NCBI RefSeq assembly: GCF_900475885.1
Contig: NZ_LS483429.1
Location: 1,178,001 to 1,242,000, forward strand
Direction of reading: 5' to 3'
From: Haemophilus aegyptius
Lineage (GTDB): Bacteria > Pseudomonadota > Gammaproteobacteria > Enterobacterales > Pasteurellaceae
DNA length: 64,000 bases
The position numbers were made by a program, and so were the translations under genes. Under the pieces are notes generated by a model that worked only from the letters and a program-made list of their open reading frames with translations, made no database searches and was not told the DNA's origin. Shown piece by piece: positions 41,518 through 49,910 of the stretch. The stretch's first letter is position 1. Each line of letters begins with the position of its first letter.

Positions 41518-42099
41518 ATGAAATTACTCATCATTAATAATCACGATTCTTTTACTTTTAACTTGGTGGATTTAATTCGAAAATTAAATGTGCCTTATGA
41601 TGTTTTAAACGTAGAAGATTTGAAAGAAAATACAGCGGAAAATTATAGCCATATATTGATTTCGCCAGGGCCTGATATACCACGCGCTTATCCACAACTT
41701 TTTTCCATGTTGGAAAAATATTATCAGCAAAAATCTATTTTAGGTGTGTGTTTAGGGCATCAAACCTTATGTGAGTTTTTTGGTGGTACATTGTATAACT
41801 TAGAGAATGTTCGTCACGGGCAGAAACGAACATTAAAAGTGCGGTCAAATTCTCCATTGTTTTTTGATCTTCCAACTGAATTTAATATCGGGCTATATCA
41901 TTCTTGGGGCGTACAGGAAGAAGATTTTCCTAGCTGCCTAGAAATCACCGCACTTTGTGATGAAGATGTAGTGATGGCAATGCAACATAAATCTTTGCCA
42001 ATTTATAGTGTCCAGTTTCATCCAGAATCTTATATGTCAGACTTTGGCGAGAAAATTTTGCGTAATTGGTTGGCGATTCATCCCACAACTACCTCATAA
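41518..42099 (+). CDS. pabA: Aminodeoxychorismate synthase glutaminase PabA
   Basis: PabA supplies ammonia from glutamine to PabB. The 193-residue class I amidotransferase has NNHDSFTFNLVDLIR at the start, the nucleophile cysteine in LGVCLGHQTLCEFFGG near residue 79 and the catalytic VQFHPESYMS near 170. It is divergent from pabB-pabC, so all three steps from chorismate to p-aminobenzoate are here. TrpG is a close relative but the neighbours favour PabA. Confidence 0.92.
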   Translation: MKLLIINNHDSFTFNLVDLIRKLNVPYDVLNVEDLKENTAENYSHILISPGPDIPRAYPQLFSMLEKYYQQKSILGVCLGHQTLCEFFGGTLYNLENVRHGQKRTLKVRSNSPLFFDLPTEFNIGLYHSWGVQEEDFPSCLEITALCDEDVVMAMQHKSLPIYSVQFHPESYMSDFGEKILRNWLAIHPTTTS

Positions 42100-42105
42100 T
42101 ACCGC

Positions 42106-42133
42106 TTGCTTATTAAGCAAAAATGCGTATTAT
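42106..42133 (+). promoter_or_regulatory. metK promoter
   Basis: TTGCTT (42106-42111), a 16-base spacer and TATTAT (42128-42133) precede the metK leader. The start site would fall within the MetJ-like boxes. Confidence 0.6.
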
Positions 42134-42157
42134 AGCCGTCTATACGTCAATACATCC
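42134..42157 (+). promoter_or_regulatory. Tandem MetJ boxes upstream of metK
   Basis: Three adjacent octamers, AGCCGTCT, ATACGTCA and ATACATCC, match the MetJ box AGACGTCT at 7, 6 and 5 of 8 positions. They start right after the -10 element, a position that would block transcription when MetJ-SAM is bound. Confidence 0.7.
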
Positions 42158-42183
42158 AAATTTAAAAGAAGAAGAGAGAAAAT

Positions 42184-43338
42184 ATGTCTAGCTATTTATT
42201 TACATCTGAATCAGTCTCTGAAGGGCATCCAGATAAAATTGCCGATCAAATTTCTGATGCAGTACTTGATGAAATCCTAAAACAAGATCCAAAAGCACGA
42301 GTAGCTTGTGAAACTTACGTAAAAACTGGTATGGCATTGGTGGGTGGTGAAATTACCACATCAGCATGGGTTGATATTGAGAATTTAACCCGTAAAGTGA
42401 TTTGTGATATTGGTTATGAACATTCTGAAATGGGTTTTGATGGCCATTCTTGTGCGGTGCTTAATGCGATTGGTAAACAATCTGCAGATATTAATCAAGG
42501 CGTTGATCGTGAAAATCCATTAGATCAGGGCGCAGGCGACCAAGGTATTATGTTTGGTTATGCCACCAATGAAACGGATGTATTAATGCCTGCAGCCATT
42601 ACTTATGCACATTGTTTAATGGAAAAACAAGCTGAAGTGCGTAAAAGTGGTAAATTAGCATGGTTACGCCCAGATGCGAAAAGCCAAGTCACGTTAAAAT
42701 ATGAAGATAATAAAATTGTTGGTGTGGATGCGGTTGTGCTTTCTACTCAACATTCTGAAGAAGTTAGCCAAAAAGATTTACATGAAGGTGTGATGGAAGA
42801 AATTATCAAACCTGTGTTACCAAGTGAATGGCTTTCTAAAGAAACAAAATTCTTCATTAATCCGACTGGTCGTTTTGTTATCGGTGGGCCAATGGGCGAT
42901 TGTGGTTTAACTGGTCGTAAAATTATCGTGGATACTTACGGTGGTGCTGCTCGTCACGGTGGTGGCGCATTCTCAGGAAAAGATCCATCTAAAGTAGATC
43001 GTTCTGCGGCTTATGCTGCACGTTATGTCGCAAAAAATATTGTTGCAGCAGGTCTTGCAGATCGTTGTGAAATCCAATTTTCTTATGCGATTGGTGTGGC
43101 TGATCCAACATCTATCATGGTCGAAACCTTTGGAACTGGAAAAGTTGCAAATGAATTATTAGTGTCATTAGTTCGTGAGTTTTTTGATTTACGTCCTTAT
43201 GGCTTAATTAAAATGTTAGATTTAATTCAACCAATCTATCGTGAAACGGCAGCTTATGGTCATTTCGGTCGTGAGCAATTCCCTTGGGAAAAAGTGGATC
43301 GCGCAGAAGATTTACGTATTGCGGCAGGTTTAAAATAA
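42184..43338 (+). CDS. metK: S-adenosylmethionine synthetase MetK
   Basis: MetK makes SAM from methionine and ATP. The 384-residue protein has the ATP-binding [18 protein letters not shown] near residue 13, [12 protein letters not shown] near 117 and the P-loop-like [19 protein letters not shown] near 260. ATG 42184 follows AAGAGAGA. MetJ-like boxes upstream suggest feedback by SAM. Confidence 0.98.
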   Translation: MSSYLFTSESVSEGHPDKIADQISDAVLDEILKQDPKARVACETYVKTGMALVGGEITTSAWVDIENLTRKVICDIGYEHSEMGFDGHSCAVLNAIGKQSADINQGVDRENPLDQGAGDQGIMFGYATNETDVLMPAAITYAHCLMEKQAEVRKSGKLAWLRPDAKSQVTLKYEDNKIVGVDAVVLSTQHSEEVSQKDLHEGVMEEIIKPVLPSEWLSKETKFFINPTGRFVIGGPMGDCGLTGRKIIVDTYGGAARHGGGAFSGKDPSKVDRSAAYAARYVAKNIVAAGLADRCEIQFSYAIGVADPTSIMVETFGTGKVANELLVSLVREFFDLRPYGLIKMLDLIQPIYRETAAYGHFGREQFPWEKVDRAEDLRIAAGLK

Positions 43339-43343
43339 TAGGC

Positions 43344-43372
43344 TTGAATTTTTAGTTTGAAAGGCTTATATT
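43344..43372 (+). promoter_or_regulatory. Promoter of the antisense RNA
   Basis: TTGAAT (43344-43349), a 17-base spacer and TATATT (43367-43372) begin right after the metK stop. The predicted start, near 43376-43380, coincides with the base of a perfect stem-loop. Confidence 0.6.
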
Positions 43373-43375
43373 TAG

Positions 43376-43626
43376 AAGGCAACAAGGTTTCTTGTTGCCT
43401 TAGTTGGTTTAGGTTGCTACCAAGCTGGGGAGCTAAAGGACAGCAACAAGAACCCGATAATAATCATTAATATGATTTTTATCATAAGGCTATCTCCTTT
43501 CAGAGTTGTTAAACAAAGCTGATCGAGATTGAGTTACTGCCTGACCCGCCAGTCAGGCAATAACGTACCTGACCAACCGCTGGTTATTCTATCATATAAA
43601 AGCCGCTTATCTAGCGGTTTTTGCTT
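43376..43626 (+). ncRNA. Candidate antisense antitoxin RNA (Sib-like)
   Basis: The RNA would run about 245 bases from a 5' stem-loop, AAGGCAACAAG-GTTT-CTTGTTGCCTT (43376-43401), across the whole toxin reading frame and its ribosome site. It continues through a second perfect hairpin, TGCCTGAC...GTCAGGCA (43538-43559), to an intrinsic terminator, CCGCT-TATCT-AGCGG-TTTTT (43603-43622). The 5' hairpin has no T run, so it is not a good metK terminator. This layout matches antisense RNAs of type I toxin systems such as Sib of E. coli. Confidence 0.65.
43417..43485 (-). CDS. Ibs-like hydrophobic toxin peptide
   Basis: A 22-codon frame opposite the structured + RNA encodes MIKIILMIIIGFLLLSFSSP followed by AW. 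It has a consensus ribosome site, AAAGGAG (43500-43494), eight bases ahead of ATG 43485. The peptide, a basic residue at position 3 then a run of I/L and LLLSFS near the end, closely follows the Ibs toxin pattern of E. coli, about 18-19 residues ending in LLLISFSAY-like sequence. Ibs peptides insert in the inner membrane and depolarise it. Expression would be held down by base pairing with the + RNA. Confidence 0.75.
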   Translation of the reverse strand: MIKIILMIIIGFLLLSFSSPAW

Positions 43627-43633
43627 TTCAATC

Positions 43634-44149
43634 ATGACATCAATAGAGCAAATTCCATTTCGTCATTTAAAAATGCAAGTGCAACGCAAATTGAATCAGT
43701 CTTTGCAGCTTGCAGAGGCTTATTTTAAGCGAAAATTTACAATGCCTGAGGTAAATTATGAGTTGCGTGGCATAAAGGCAGGCGTGGCTTACCTACAAAA
43801 AAATGAAATAAAATTTAACCGCACTTTATTGCAAGAAAATACGGATGAATTTATTCGACAAGTCGTGCCACATGAGCTTGCGCATTTGATTGTGTATCAA
43901 ATGTTTGGTTGTGTAAAACCACATGGGCGGGAATGGCAGCTTGTAATGAATGAAATTTTTAAGCTTCCTGCGGACACTTGCCATCAATTTGATATAAAAA
44001 ATGTGCAGGGTAAAACCTTTGAATATCGTTGTGCTTGCCAAACCCATTTTCTAACTATTCGTCGGCATAACAAAATAATGAAAGAAAACATCGAATATTT
44101 GTGTAAAAAATGTAGGGGAAAATTAGTTTTTGTCGATGATGAAGAATAA
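43634..44149 (+). CDS. sprT: SprT-like zinc metalloprotease-fold protein
   Basis: SprT-family proteins have a minimal zinc-metallopeptidase fold; the bacterial role is unclear. I use ATG 43634 ([14 protein letters not shown]), after the antisense RNA terminator; the longer frame begins inside that RNA. The 171-residue protein has the HExxH motif [15 protein letters not shown] near residue 76 and a C-terminal zinc ribbon with CACQ and CKKC pairs. Confidence 0.9.
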   Translation: MTSIEQIPFRHLKMQVQRKLNQSLQLAEAYFKRKFTMPEVNYELRGIKAGVAYLQKNEIKFNRTLLQENTDEFIRQVVPHELAHLIVYQMFGCVKPHGREWQLVMNEIFKLPADTCHQFDIKNVQGKTFEYRCACQTHFLTIRRHNKIMKENIEYLCKKCRGKLVFVDDEE

Positions 44150-44199
44150 TTTTTGTGATATATTTTTCCAATTTATTCAATAAATAAAGGAGTTATCCA

Positions 44200-44712
44200 A
44201 TGAAAAAATCTTTATTAGCAGTTATTGTTGGTGCATTTGCCTTTGCTTCTGTTGCAAATGCGAATATCTATGCTGAAGGCGATATCGGTTTATCTCAAAC
44301 TAAAGCAAACGGTAGTAACAATACAAGAGTTGAACCTCGCGTATCCGTGGGTTATAAAGTAGGAAATACACGTGTTGCGGGTGATTATACTCATCATGGA
44401 AAAGTTGATGGCACAAAAATTCAAGGTTTAGGTGCATCAGTATTATATGATTTTGACACGAATTCTAAAGTGCAACCTTATGTTGGTGCTCGTGTAGCGA
44501 CTAATCAATTTAAATACACCAATCGCGCAGAACAAAAGTTTAAAAGTTCTTCTGATATTAAGCTCGGATATGGGGTTGTAGCAGGTGCAAAATATAAGTT
44601 AGATGGCAACTGGTACGCAAATGGTGGAGTTGAGTACAATCGTTTAGGTAATTTTGATAGTACCAAAGTTAATAACTATGGTGCGAAAGTTGGTGTGGGG
44701 TACGGATTCTAA
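44200..44712 (+). CDS. Opa-like outer-membrane beta-barrel protein
   Basis: The 170-residue precursor has a signal peptide ending SVANA and a barrel body of alternating strands: VEPRVSVGYKVGNTRVAGDY, VQPYVGARVATN, VVAGAKYKLDGNWYANGGV. It ends GAKVGVGYGF with a terminal phenylalanine, the signal for the BAM machinery. It resembles the phase-variable protein at 20875-21599 in fold and layout but carries no repeat tract in its signal peptide. No ligand is known to me. Confidence 0.87.
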   Translation: MKKSLLAVIVGAFAFASVANANIYAEGDIGLSQTKANGSNNTRVEPRVSVGYKVGNTRVAGDYTHHGKVDGTKIQGLGASVLYDFDTNSKVQPYVGARVATNQFKYTNRAEQKFKSSSDIKLGYGVVAGAKYKLDGNWYANGGVEYNRLGNFDSTKVNNYGAKVGVGYGF

Positions 44713-44754
44713 TTTTTAGAATACAAAAATCTTTTTTATAAAACACTTTAATTT

Positions 44755-44790
44755 AACGGTGATCGTTTAAAACAATCACCGTTATTTATT
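44755..44790. terminator. Terminator between the Opa-like gene and the autotransporter
   Basis: AACGGTGAT pairs with ATCACCGTT across an 11-base loop, with T-rich sequence after it. The genes are convergent. Confidence 0.8.
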
Positions 44791-44809
44791 TTGGGATGAT
44801 TTCAATACT

Positions 44810-47800
44810 CTAAAACCCAAAACTTACCCCAGTTGCAGCACCCACACCGTTATTGGTATCAGCAGAGCCAGAAAGGCTAATTACCATATTCGGTTTAGGT
44901 GTATAACGAACCCCAACTGCAACGGCAGATTGTCCTCGATAAGTCCCTGCTGCCGCCCCAACGGTAAAACGTTTTCCTTGCACTGGGTAAATTTGCCCCA
45001 TTGCCATTGATGCGGCAATACCCGCACGGCTTTCACGAGTGGTTTTTCGGATTTGTCGATTGATTTCGCCAGTCGCTTGATTCAATCCTTTGATTGCTGC
45101 ACGAGTGAGATCAGTTTCATTGGCAGAAAGTCCATTTGAGCCATTGCTACTATTTATACCGTGATTAGCGTTTGCTCCATTTTGTCCGTTAGCACCGTCT
45201 TGACCTGCTGCACCATTCGAACCTTGATTACCAGCAGAACCATTTGAACCTTGACTACCTGCAGAACCAGCATTACCTGTCGAGCCTGTGCCACCAGCTT
45301 GTCCATTTTGTCCGTTAGCACCGTTTTGACCTGTCGAACCATTGTGACCTGTTGTACCATTTGAACCTTGGCTACCTGCAGAACCTGCGTTACCTGCCGA
45401 ACTGGTGCCATCAGCTTGTCCATTAGCTCCGCCTTGACCCGCTGAACCATTGTGACCCGCTGAACCATTGTGACCTGCTGCACCATCAGCCCCTTGACCA
45501 CCTGCAGAACCTGCATTACCTGTTGAGCCTGTGCTACCAGCTTGTCCATTTTGTCCGTTGGCACCGTCTTGACCTACTGCGTTGTGATTACCATCTGTTC
45601 TATTATTCGGGGTTTGTGGTTTTTCTTTGGCTGCATTATTCGCTTCAGGTGCTTTTTCTGCCTGAATTAAATGGGCTTTACCATCCTTGTCTGTTTTAGC
45701 ATAAAGTTCTAAAGATTTACTCGGATCATCTTTATTGACTAAGGTTAAACGGTCAAATACTGGATTAGTTTTCATTGCAATGCGAATACCGTCATTATCG
45801 TGATAAGTAATCAAGTTGCGACTGCTATACAAATCTGCTTTATAGCCAACACCACTCTCGCCTAAAATAGAGAGCGTTTCGCCCACGTGTTTGTAGAAGT
45901 TGTGGGTTTTATCCGTATCAGCAAAACCTTGATTGTCGGAATTAACTGCAAAACGCAAGCCTGCAGATTTCAACTGTGCCAAGTTTACGGCATCAGTGTC
46001 TGCTGTCCCTGCTGCTACGCCAGTAATTTGGCGGGTTAGATTGCGATAGCGATTTCCTACAGAAAATGCTCCCGTAGTGCCTCGCCATACTGAAACAATC
46101 TTATTTTGAGCTGTTTGTTTGTCTTTGAAATTTCCTTCATCTGTAACAAGCTGTTTATCAAGTGCGGTCAGTTTGTTCTCAATTTCTTCGAGTTCTTTTT
46201 TATTTTTCTCTGAATCGTTATTATTTGCCGCATCAGATGTCATCGTTATGCTATGTTTAGTTTCTAATTCGCTACGACGAGCCTTTAACTTATTCAAATT
46301 TGCTTCAGCTTTTTCTTTAGCTTCTTTGGCTTTTTGTACATCTTCGGCTTTTGGTTTTGAATTGTTTGAACTGTTCATTTGGTTTTGCAATTGAGTATAC
46401 GTATTATTTCGAGAATTAAATGTACTGTTTGCAGCAGGGATTTCTCCCTCGATCAAATTGCGTAATTCTGATAACTCGCTATATTTTTCTACATCTGTTT
46501 TAAATCTCTCTTTTGCATTATTAATGTCAGTTTGCATAGCCTCTGATTCAGTTTTCAATTCTCCTTTTAGAATGTAATGATTATTAGCATCTATGCCTGT
46601 GTATTTGCCACTGAAATCGACACCTACTGAATTTTCTCCACGATCGGCAATGGAATGATCGCCAAGAGCAACACCACCATCAATAATTACTTGCGAATAT
46701 GTACCAATAGAAACCGAATTGTCTGCGTGAGCGGTAGCAATTCGACCTATGGCTATGCCACTTTCTCTTTTCGCTACAGCTGACGAGCCAATTGCTAAAG
46801 AATAATGCCCCCGCGATTCAGCAGCAATACCAAAAGAAAGCGAGTCCGCTCCTGATGCACGTGTGCCAGCACCAAATGCGATACTTTGATGTCCTACAGT
46901 TTGTGCAAGTGTGCCAAAGGCAATACTGTTTTCAAATTGTTTGGCATATTTAGGAAAAATAAGGCGATATTTTGATACTGCAGTACGACGAATACCTTCA
47001 GCTGAGTTTGCAATATATTCCGTACCACCAATTTTTTCTGGGTTTTCATCCACAGAAATTTTTTGTTCGCTCGGTTTTAACAACATTGTTAGCTTGCTAG
47101 GTTGCGTGCCACGCCCTGCATAAGCCCCATTACCGATAATAATATTTGTTGCTGTTCCCACATTATTGATAGCAGAATTAACCCCTATAGAAATACCATA
47201 TTTTCCTTGACTGATTGCGTGATCCCCGATAGCGATTGCCCCATCTCCTGTACTAATAGATGCAAAACCCTGAGCTATCGCACGTTCAGCATAAGTTGCC
47301 GAATTCAGTCCGATTGCTATGCCACCTTCTTTTAAGGCGCTGGTACTACGACCGATAGCAACGGAATATTTACCAGATGCCTTTGCTTGAGCCCCTAAAG
47401 CTAAAGCACTATCTTCTAATGCATTTGCCCAAGGACCCAACGTAACGGAATATTTACCACTTGCTTTTGTATCATAACCAATAGAAATTGACTCACCTTT
47501 AGATGCTGTAGCATTATGTCCTATTGCTATCGTGTAGGCTTCTGATGCCTTTGAATCTTCTCCAAACACTATCGCTCTATTACCTGAAGCAGTGGAATTG
47601 ATCCCTATTACCATAGCTCCTTGTCCAGTTGCGAAAGTTCGATTACCAATAGCGATATTTTCTTTCTGTGTTGCTGACGCATTACCAATCGCAATAGTAG
47701 AAACATTGGATGATGTAGCATTATGCCCCAATGCTATAGCAGAGACATTAGAAGCTGTGGTATTTACACCAATGGCGATAGCTGTTTTATTTGAAGCATT

Positions 47801-48121
47801 AGCCAATGATCCAATAGCAATTCCACCATCACTTGCTGCACTTGCATTTACTGGATTTATGTTTACTGTTGTAACATTAACAACTTTGAGCAGCATATCA
47901 ACTTTTGCTTTTAGTTCTTCATATTGTTTCTTAATTTCTTCATTGGTAGGGCTAGAATTTGTATTATCCCCCGCCAACACCACACAACTCACTAATGCCA
48001 TACAAAGTGCGGTTAATTTTACGGATGTTTTTGTAGATTTTACCTTGCCTTTAGCAAGTTCAGAGACCACTTGAAAAACACCTGATGCCCGATTAAAAAT
48101 AATTCTATAAATATGATTCAT
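44810..48121 (-). CDS. Trimeric autotransporter adhesin with collagen-like region
   Basis: This 1103-residue surface protein is a type Vc autotransporter. It opens with the extended signal peptide MNHIYRIIFNRASGVFQVVS plus a hydrophobic core ending VVLAGD. Residues about 95-510 are a YadA-like head of 14-mer repeats with AIAIG/SISIG motifs. Residues 520-660 are a charged coiled coil. A neck with TDAVNLAQLKSAG is near 705. Residues about 845-1000 are Gly-X-X triplets such as GANGQNGQAGSTGSTGNAG. The last 90 residues are the membrane anchor (INRQIRKTTRESRAGIAASM, ending GVSFGF). Collagen-like triplets are unusual in this family. It follows artM on the same strand but has its own promoter region with a tetranucleotide repeat. 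Confidence 0.95.
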   Translation of the reverse strand: MNHIYRIIFNRASGVFQVVSELAKGKVKSTKTSVKLTALCMALVSCVVLAGDNTNSSPTNEEIKKQYEELKAKVDMLLKVVNVTTVNINPVNASAASDGGIAIGSLANASNKTAIAIGVNTTASNVSAIALGHNATSSNVSTIAIGNASATQKENIAIGNRTFATGQGAMVIGINSTASGNRAIVFGEDSKASEAYTIAIGHNATASKGESISIGYDTKASGKYSVTLGPWANALEDSALALGAQAKASGKYSVAIGRSTSALKEGGIAIGLNSATYAERAIAQGFASISTGDGAIAIGDHAISQGKYGISIGVNSAINNVGTATNIIIGNGAYAGRGTQPSKLTMLLKPSEQKISVDENPEKIGGTEYIANSAEGIRRTAVSKYRLIFPKYAKQFENSIAFGTLAQTVGHQSIAFGAGTRASGADSLSFGIAAESRGHYSLAIGSSAVAKRESGIAIGRIATAHADNSVSIGTYSQVIIDGGVALGDHSIADRGENSVGVDFSGKYTGIDANNHYILKGELKTESEAMQTDINNAKERFKTDVEKYSELSELRNLIEGEIPAANSTFNSRNNTYTQLQNQMNSSNNSKPKAEDVQKAKEAKEKAEANLNKLKARRSELETKHSITMTSDAANNNDSEKNKKELEEIENKLTALDKQLVTDEGNFKDKQTAQNKIVSVWRGTTGAFSVGNRYRNLTRQITGVAAGTADTDAVNLAQLKSAGLRFAVNSDNQGFADTDKTHNFYKHVGETLSILGESGVGYKADLYSSRNLITYHDNDGIRIAMKTNPVFDRLTLVNKDDPSKSLELYAKTDKDGKAHLIQAEKAPEANNAAKEKPQTPNNRTDGNHNAVGQDGANGQNGQAGSTGSTGNAGSAGGQGADGAAGHNGSAGHNGSAGQGGANGQADGTSSAGNAGSAGSQGSNGTTGHNGSTGQNGANGQNGQAGGTGSTGNAGSAGSQGSNGSAGNQGSNGAAGQDGANGQNGANANHGINSSNGSNGLSANETDLTRAAIKGLNQATGEINRQIRKTTRESRAGIAASMAMGQIYPVQGKRFTVGAAAGTYRGQSAVAVGVRYTPKPNMVISLSGSADTNNGVGAATGVSFGF
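45118..45585 (-). repeat. Degenerate repeat coding Gly-X-X triplets
   Basis: Blocks coding GSTGNAGSAGSQGSNG and GQDGANGQNGQAGG-like peptides recur with small changes. The DNA repeats are long enough to recombine, so length probably differs between strains. Confidence 0.85.
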
Positions 48122-48348
48122 ACTAACCTCGATTTGATTTTTCGTTTATGTTTACAATAAAAAAGACAAAGAAAACCCCAGCCGTGTTTTAGCGTTGAAA
48201 AACACAGCGAGACTAAAGAATAATGTTTTCTTTAAAATGAACTGGATTTGTGTGAGGAAGTGCAGAAAAAATAAATCCACACAACACAGAAGATATGTAT
48301 CGCCTCAGCTTAAAAGGTGTTATGCTTCTGGCGGAAAGTGCTAGTATT

Positions 48349-48415
48349 GTTTGTTTGTTTGTTTGTTTGTTTGTTTGTTTGTTTGTTTGTTTGTTTGTTT
48401 GTTTGTTTGTTTGTT
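48349..48415 (-). repeat. Tetranucleotide repeat (AAAC)x16 in the autotransporter leader
   Basis: Sixteen perfect GTTT units on + (AAAC on -) plus a partial unit. It begins 228 bases upstream of the autotransporter ATG, outside the coding region, so changes would affect transcript structure or spacing, not frame. A GTG at 48418 could start a short upstream frame through the repeat that stops at TAG 48341. Confidence 0.95.
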
Positions 48416-48458
48416 CACAAAGTCTATCCCTATTATTTGCAATAAGAAACCTCTTTTA

Positions 48459-48501
48459 ATTATACACTGATTAATATCAAAAATATGTGATCAAGATCAC
48501 A
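48459..48501 (-). promoter_or_regulatory. Class II CRP promoter for the autotransporter
   Basis: TGTGATCAAGATCACA (48486-48501) is a consensus CRP palindrome. A consensus -10, TATAAT, lies on - at 48464-48459, giving a start near 48452. The CRP centre (48493.5) is then at -41.5, the class II position. The transcript would run through the AAAC repeat to the adhesin gene, a leader of about 330 bases. Confidence 0.75.
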
Positions 48502-48504
48502 AAA

Positions 48505-48532
48505 TAAAAAATCCCAACGGAGATTGGGATTT
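48505..48532 (-). terminator. Terminator after artM
   Basis: AAATCCCAA pairs with TTGGGATTT and is followed by T's on the minus strand. It isolates the art operon from the adhesin promoter just beyond. Confidence 0.88.
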
Positions 48533-48558
48533 AAAATCACTAAAAATTTTACCGCACT

Positions 48559-49242
48559 TTATGCTTTGCTTACTTCAAAACGTTCAAATGCCAATACTTT
48601 TTTCTCTAATTTACGTAGTAATAATGTTGCAATGCCTGTGATAATTAAATAGATACCGCCCGCAATGCCGTAAATTGTGATTGCATCATATTCTGTACCA
48701 TAGAGTTGGCGTGCGTAACCCATAATATCCATAATCGTAATGGTGGATGCTAATGCCGTGCCTTTAAATACCAAAATAATTTCGTTACTGTAAGACGGCA
48801 ATGCGCGTTTTAAAGCGTAGGGAATTAAGATTTTGAGTGTCTGTAATCGGCTTAACCCTAACGCTGCGCAACTTTCCCATTGTCCTTTATGAATGGCTTT
48901 TACTGCACCGTGAAATAATTGGGTGGAATAAGCTGCGCTGTTTAGTGCTAAAGCTAATGCGGCACAGAACCACGCATTGGATAAGAAAAACCATAATGGG
49001 CTGTCAATAATCCATTGGAATTGACCGGGTCCTGCATAAATTAAAAAGAACTGTACTAACAGTGGCGTGCCAGTGAATAAAGTAAGGTATAAATTAACCG
49101 CACTTTTTATCCATTTATTTTCCATTGAAAGTAAAAAAGTAAGAAATAAGGCTAAAAAGAAAGCAATTAGTAAGGATACGACTGTGAGGAGTAAACTCGT
49201 TGGGATCCCTTGTGCGATCACAGTTAAATATTCTTGAAACAT
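48559..49242 (-). CDS. artM: Arginine ABC transporter permease ArtM
   Basis: ArtM and ArtQ form the membrane channel of the arginine importer. The 227-residue protein has about five hydrophobic segments and the ATPase-contact loop GQWESCAALGLSRLQTLKILIP near residue 114, the EAA motif of amino-acid permeases. It starts on the last base of artQ. Confidence 0.94.
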   Translation of the reverse strand: MFQEYLTVIAQGIPTSLLLTVVSLLIAFFLALFLTFLLSMENKWIKSAVNLYLTLFTGTPLLVQFFLIYAGPGQFQWIIDSPLWFFLSNAWFCAALALALNSAAYSTQLFHGAVKAIHKGQWESCAALGLSRLQTLKILIPYALKRALPSYSNEIILVFKGTALASTITIMDIMGYARQLYGTEYDAITIYGIAGGIYLIITGIATLLLRKLEKKVLAFERFEVSKA

Positions 49243-49907
49243 TATTTCACGCCCCTTTCAAAACGAGTAAAACGCAGCTCTAATTTTCGAATACCAACTT
49301 GGCTAATTAATGTCACTGCCAAATAAATTAACGCAGCAATACCATACCAAGTAAAAGGCTGATGAGTATTGGTATTAATCAGATCCGCTTGGCGCATCAA
49401 ATCGTCTACGCCAATTAATGAAACCAATGCCGTATCTTTTAGTAATACAAGCCATTGGTTGCTTAAACCAGGTAAGGCGTGACGCCATACTTGTGGCATA
49501 ACAATATGAATGAACGTATAGCTTTTGCTTAAGCCTAACGCTGCACCTGATTCCCATTGTCCTTTTGGTATGGCTTGAATTGCACCGCGTAATGTTTGTG
49601 AAGCATAAGCTGCAAAAATGAGAGAAAGCGCAAACACACCACAGCCAAATGCCCCAAATTCAATGTATTCTCCTGTCAGCATTTCTACTAATTCAGTAGA
49701 ACCAAAATAGACAAGTAATACAACAATAATTTCGGGTAAGCCACGTAATAATGTCACAAATACTGTCATCGGCTTGCCAATAAAGCGATTTGCTTCAAGC
49801 ACTGCAAAAAGAAGGCTTAAAAATAAGCCTAAGAGCAATGAACAGACCGCAAGCCCTAAAGTCATTAGAGCAGCGGTAAACATTAAAGAAAGAAAGTCAG
49901 AAAACAT
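49242..49907 (-). CDS. artQ: Arginine ABC transporter permease ArtQ
   Basis: This 221-residue permease pairs with ArtM. It has about five membrane segments and an EAA loop, [21 protein letters not shown], near residue 117. The end overlaps the artM start by one base, and artI ends three bases upstream. Confidence 0.94.
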   Translation of the reverse strand: MFSDFLSLMFTAALMTLGLAVCSLLLGLFLSLLFAVLEANRFIGKPMTVFVTLLRGLPEIIVVLLVYFGSTELVEMLTGEYIEFGAFGCGVFALSLIFAAYASQTLRGAIQAIPKGQWESGAALGLSKSYTFIHIVMPQVWRHALPGLSNQWLVLLKDTALVSLIGVDDLMRQADLINTNTHQPFTWYGIAALIYLAVTLISQVGIRKLELRFTRFERGVK

Positions 49908-49910
49908 AAA

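Noticed and set aside
43376-43401. Hairpin after metK as a metK terminator
   Set aside because: The stem is perfect but is followed by AGTTGG, not a T run, and it lies at the predicted start of the antisense RNA.
43529-43633. N-terminal extension of SprT
   Set aside because: It runs across the antisense RNA and its terminator; ATG 43634 matches the family start.
45154-45564. 136-codon - frame overlapping the collagen-like region
   Set aside because: It is a shadow of the repetitive Gly-X-X coding sequence, with low-complexity M/V/Q content and no ribosome site.
48349-48415. Short regular GTTT repeat as a possible CRISPR array
   Set aside because: The unit is four bases with no spacers; it is a simple sequence repeat of the phase-variation type.
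48341-48418. GTG-initiated frame through the AAAC repeat as the true adhesin start
   Set aside because: None of the three frames leaving the repeat reaches the adhesin ATG without a stop, and the extended signal peptide clearly begins at 48121.
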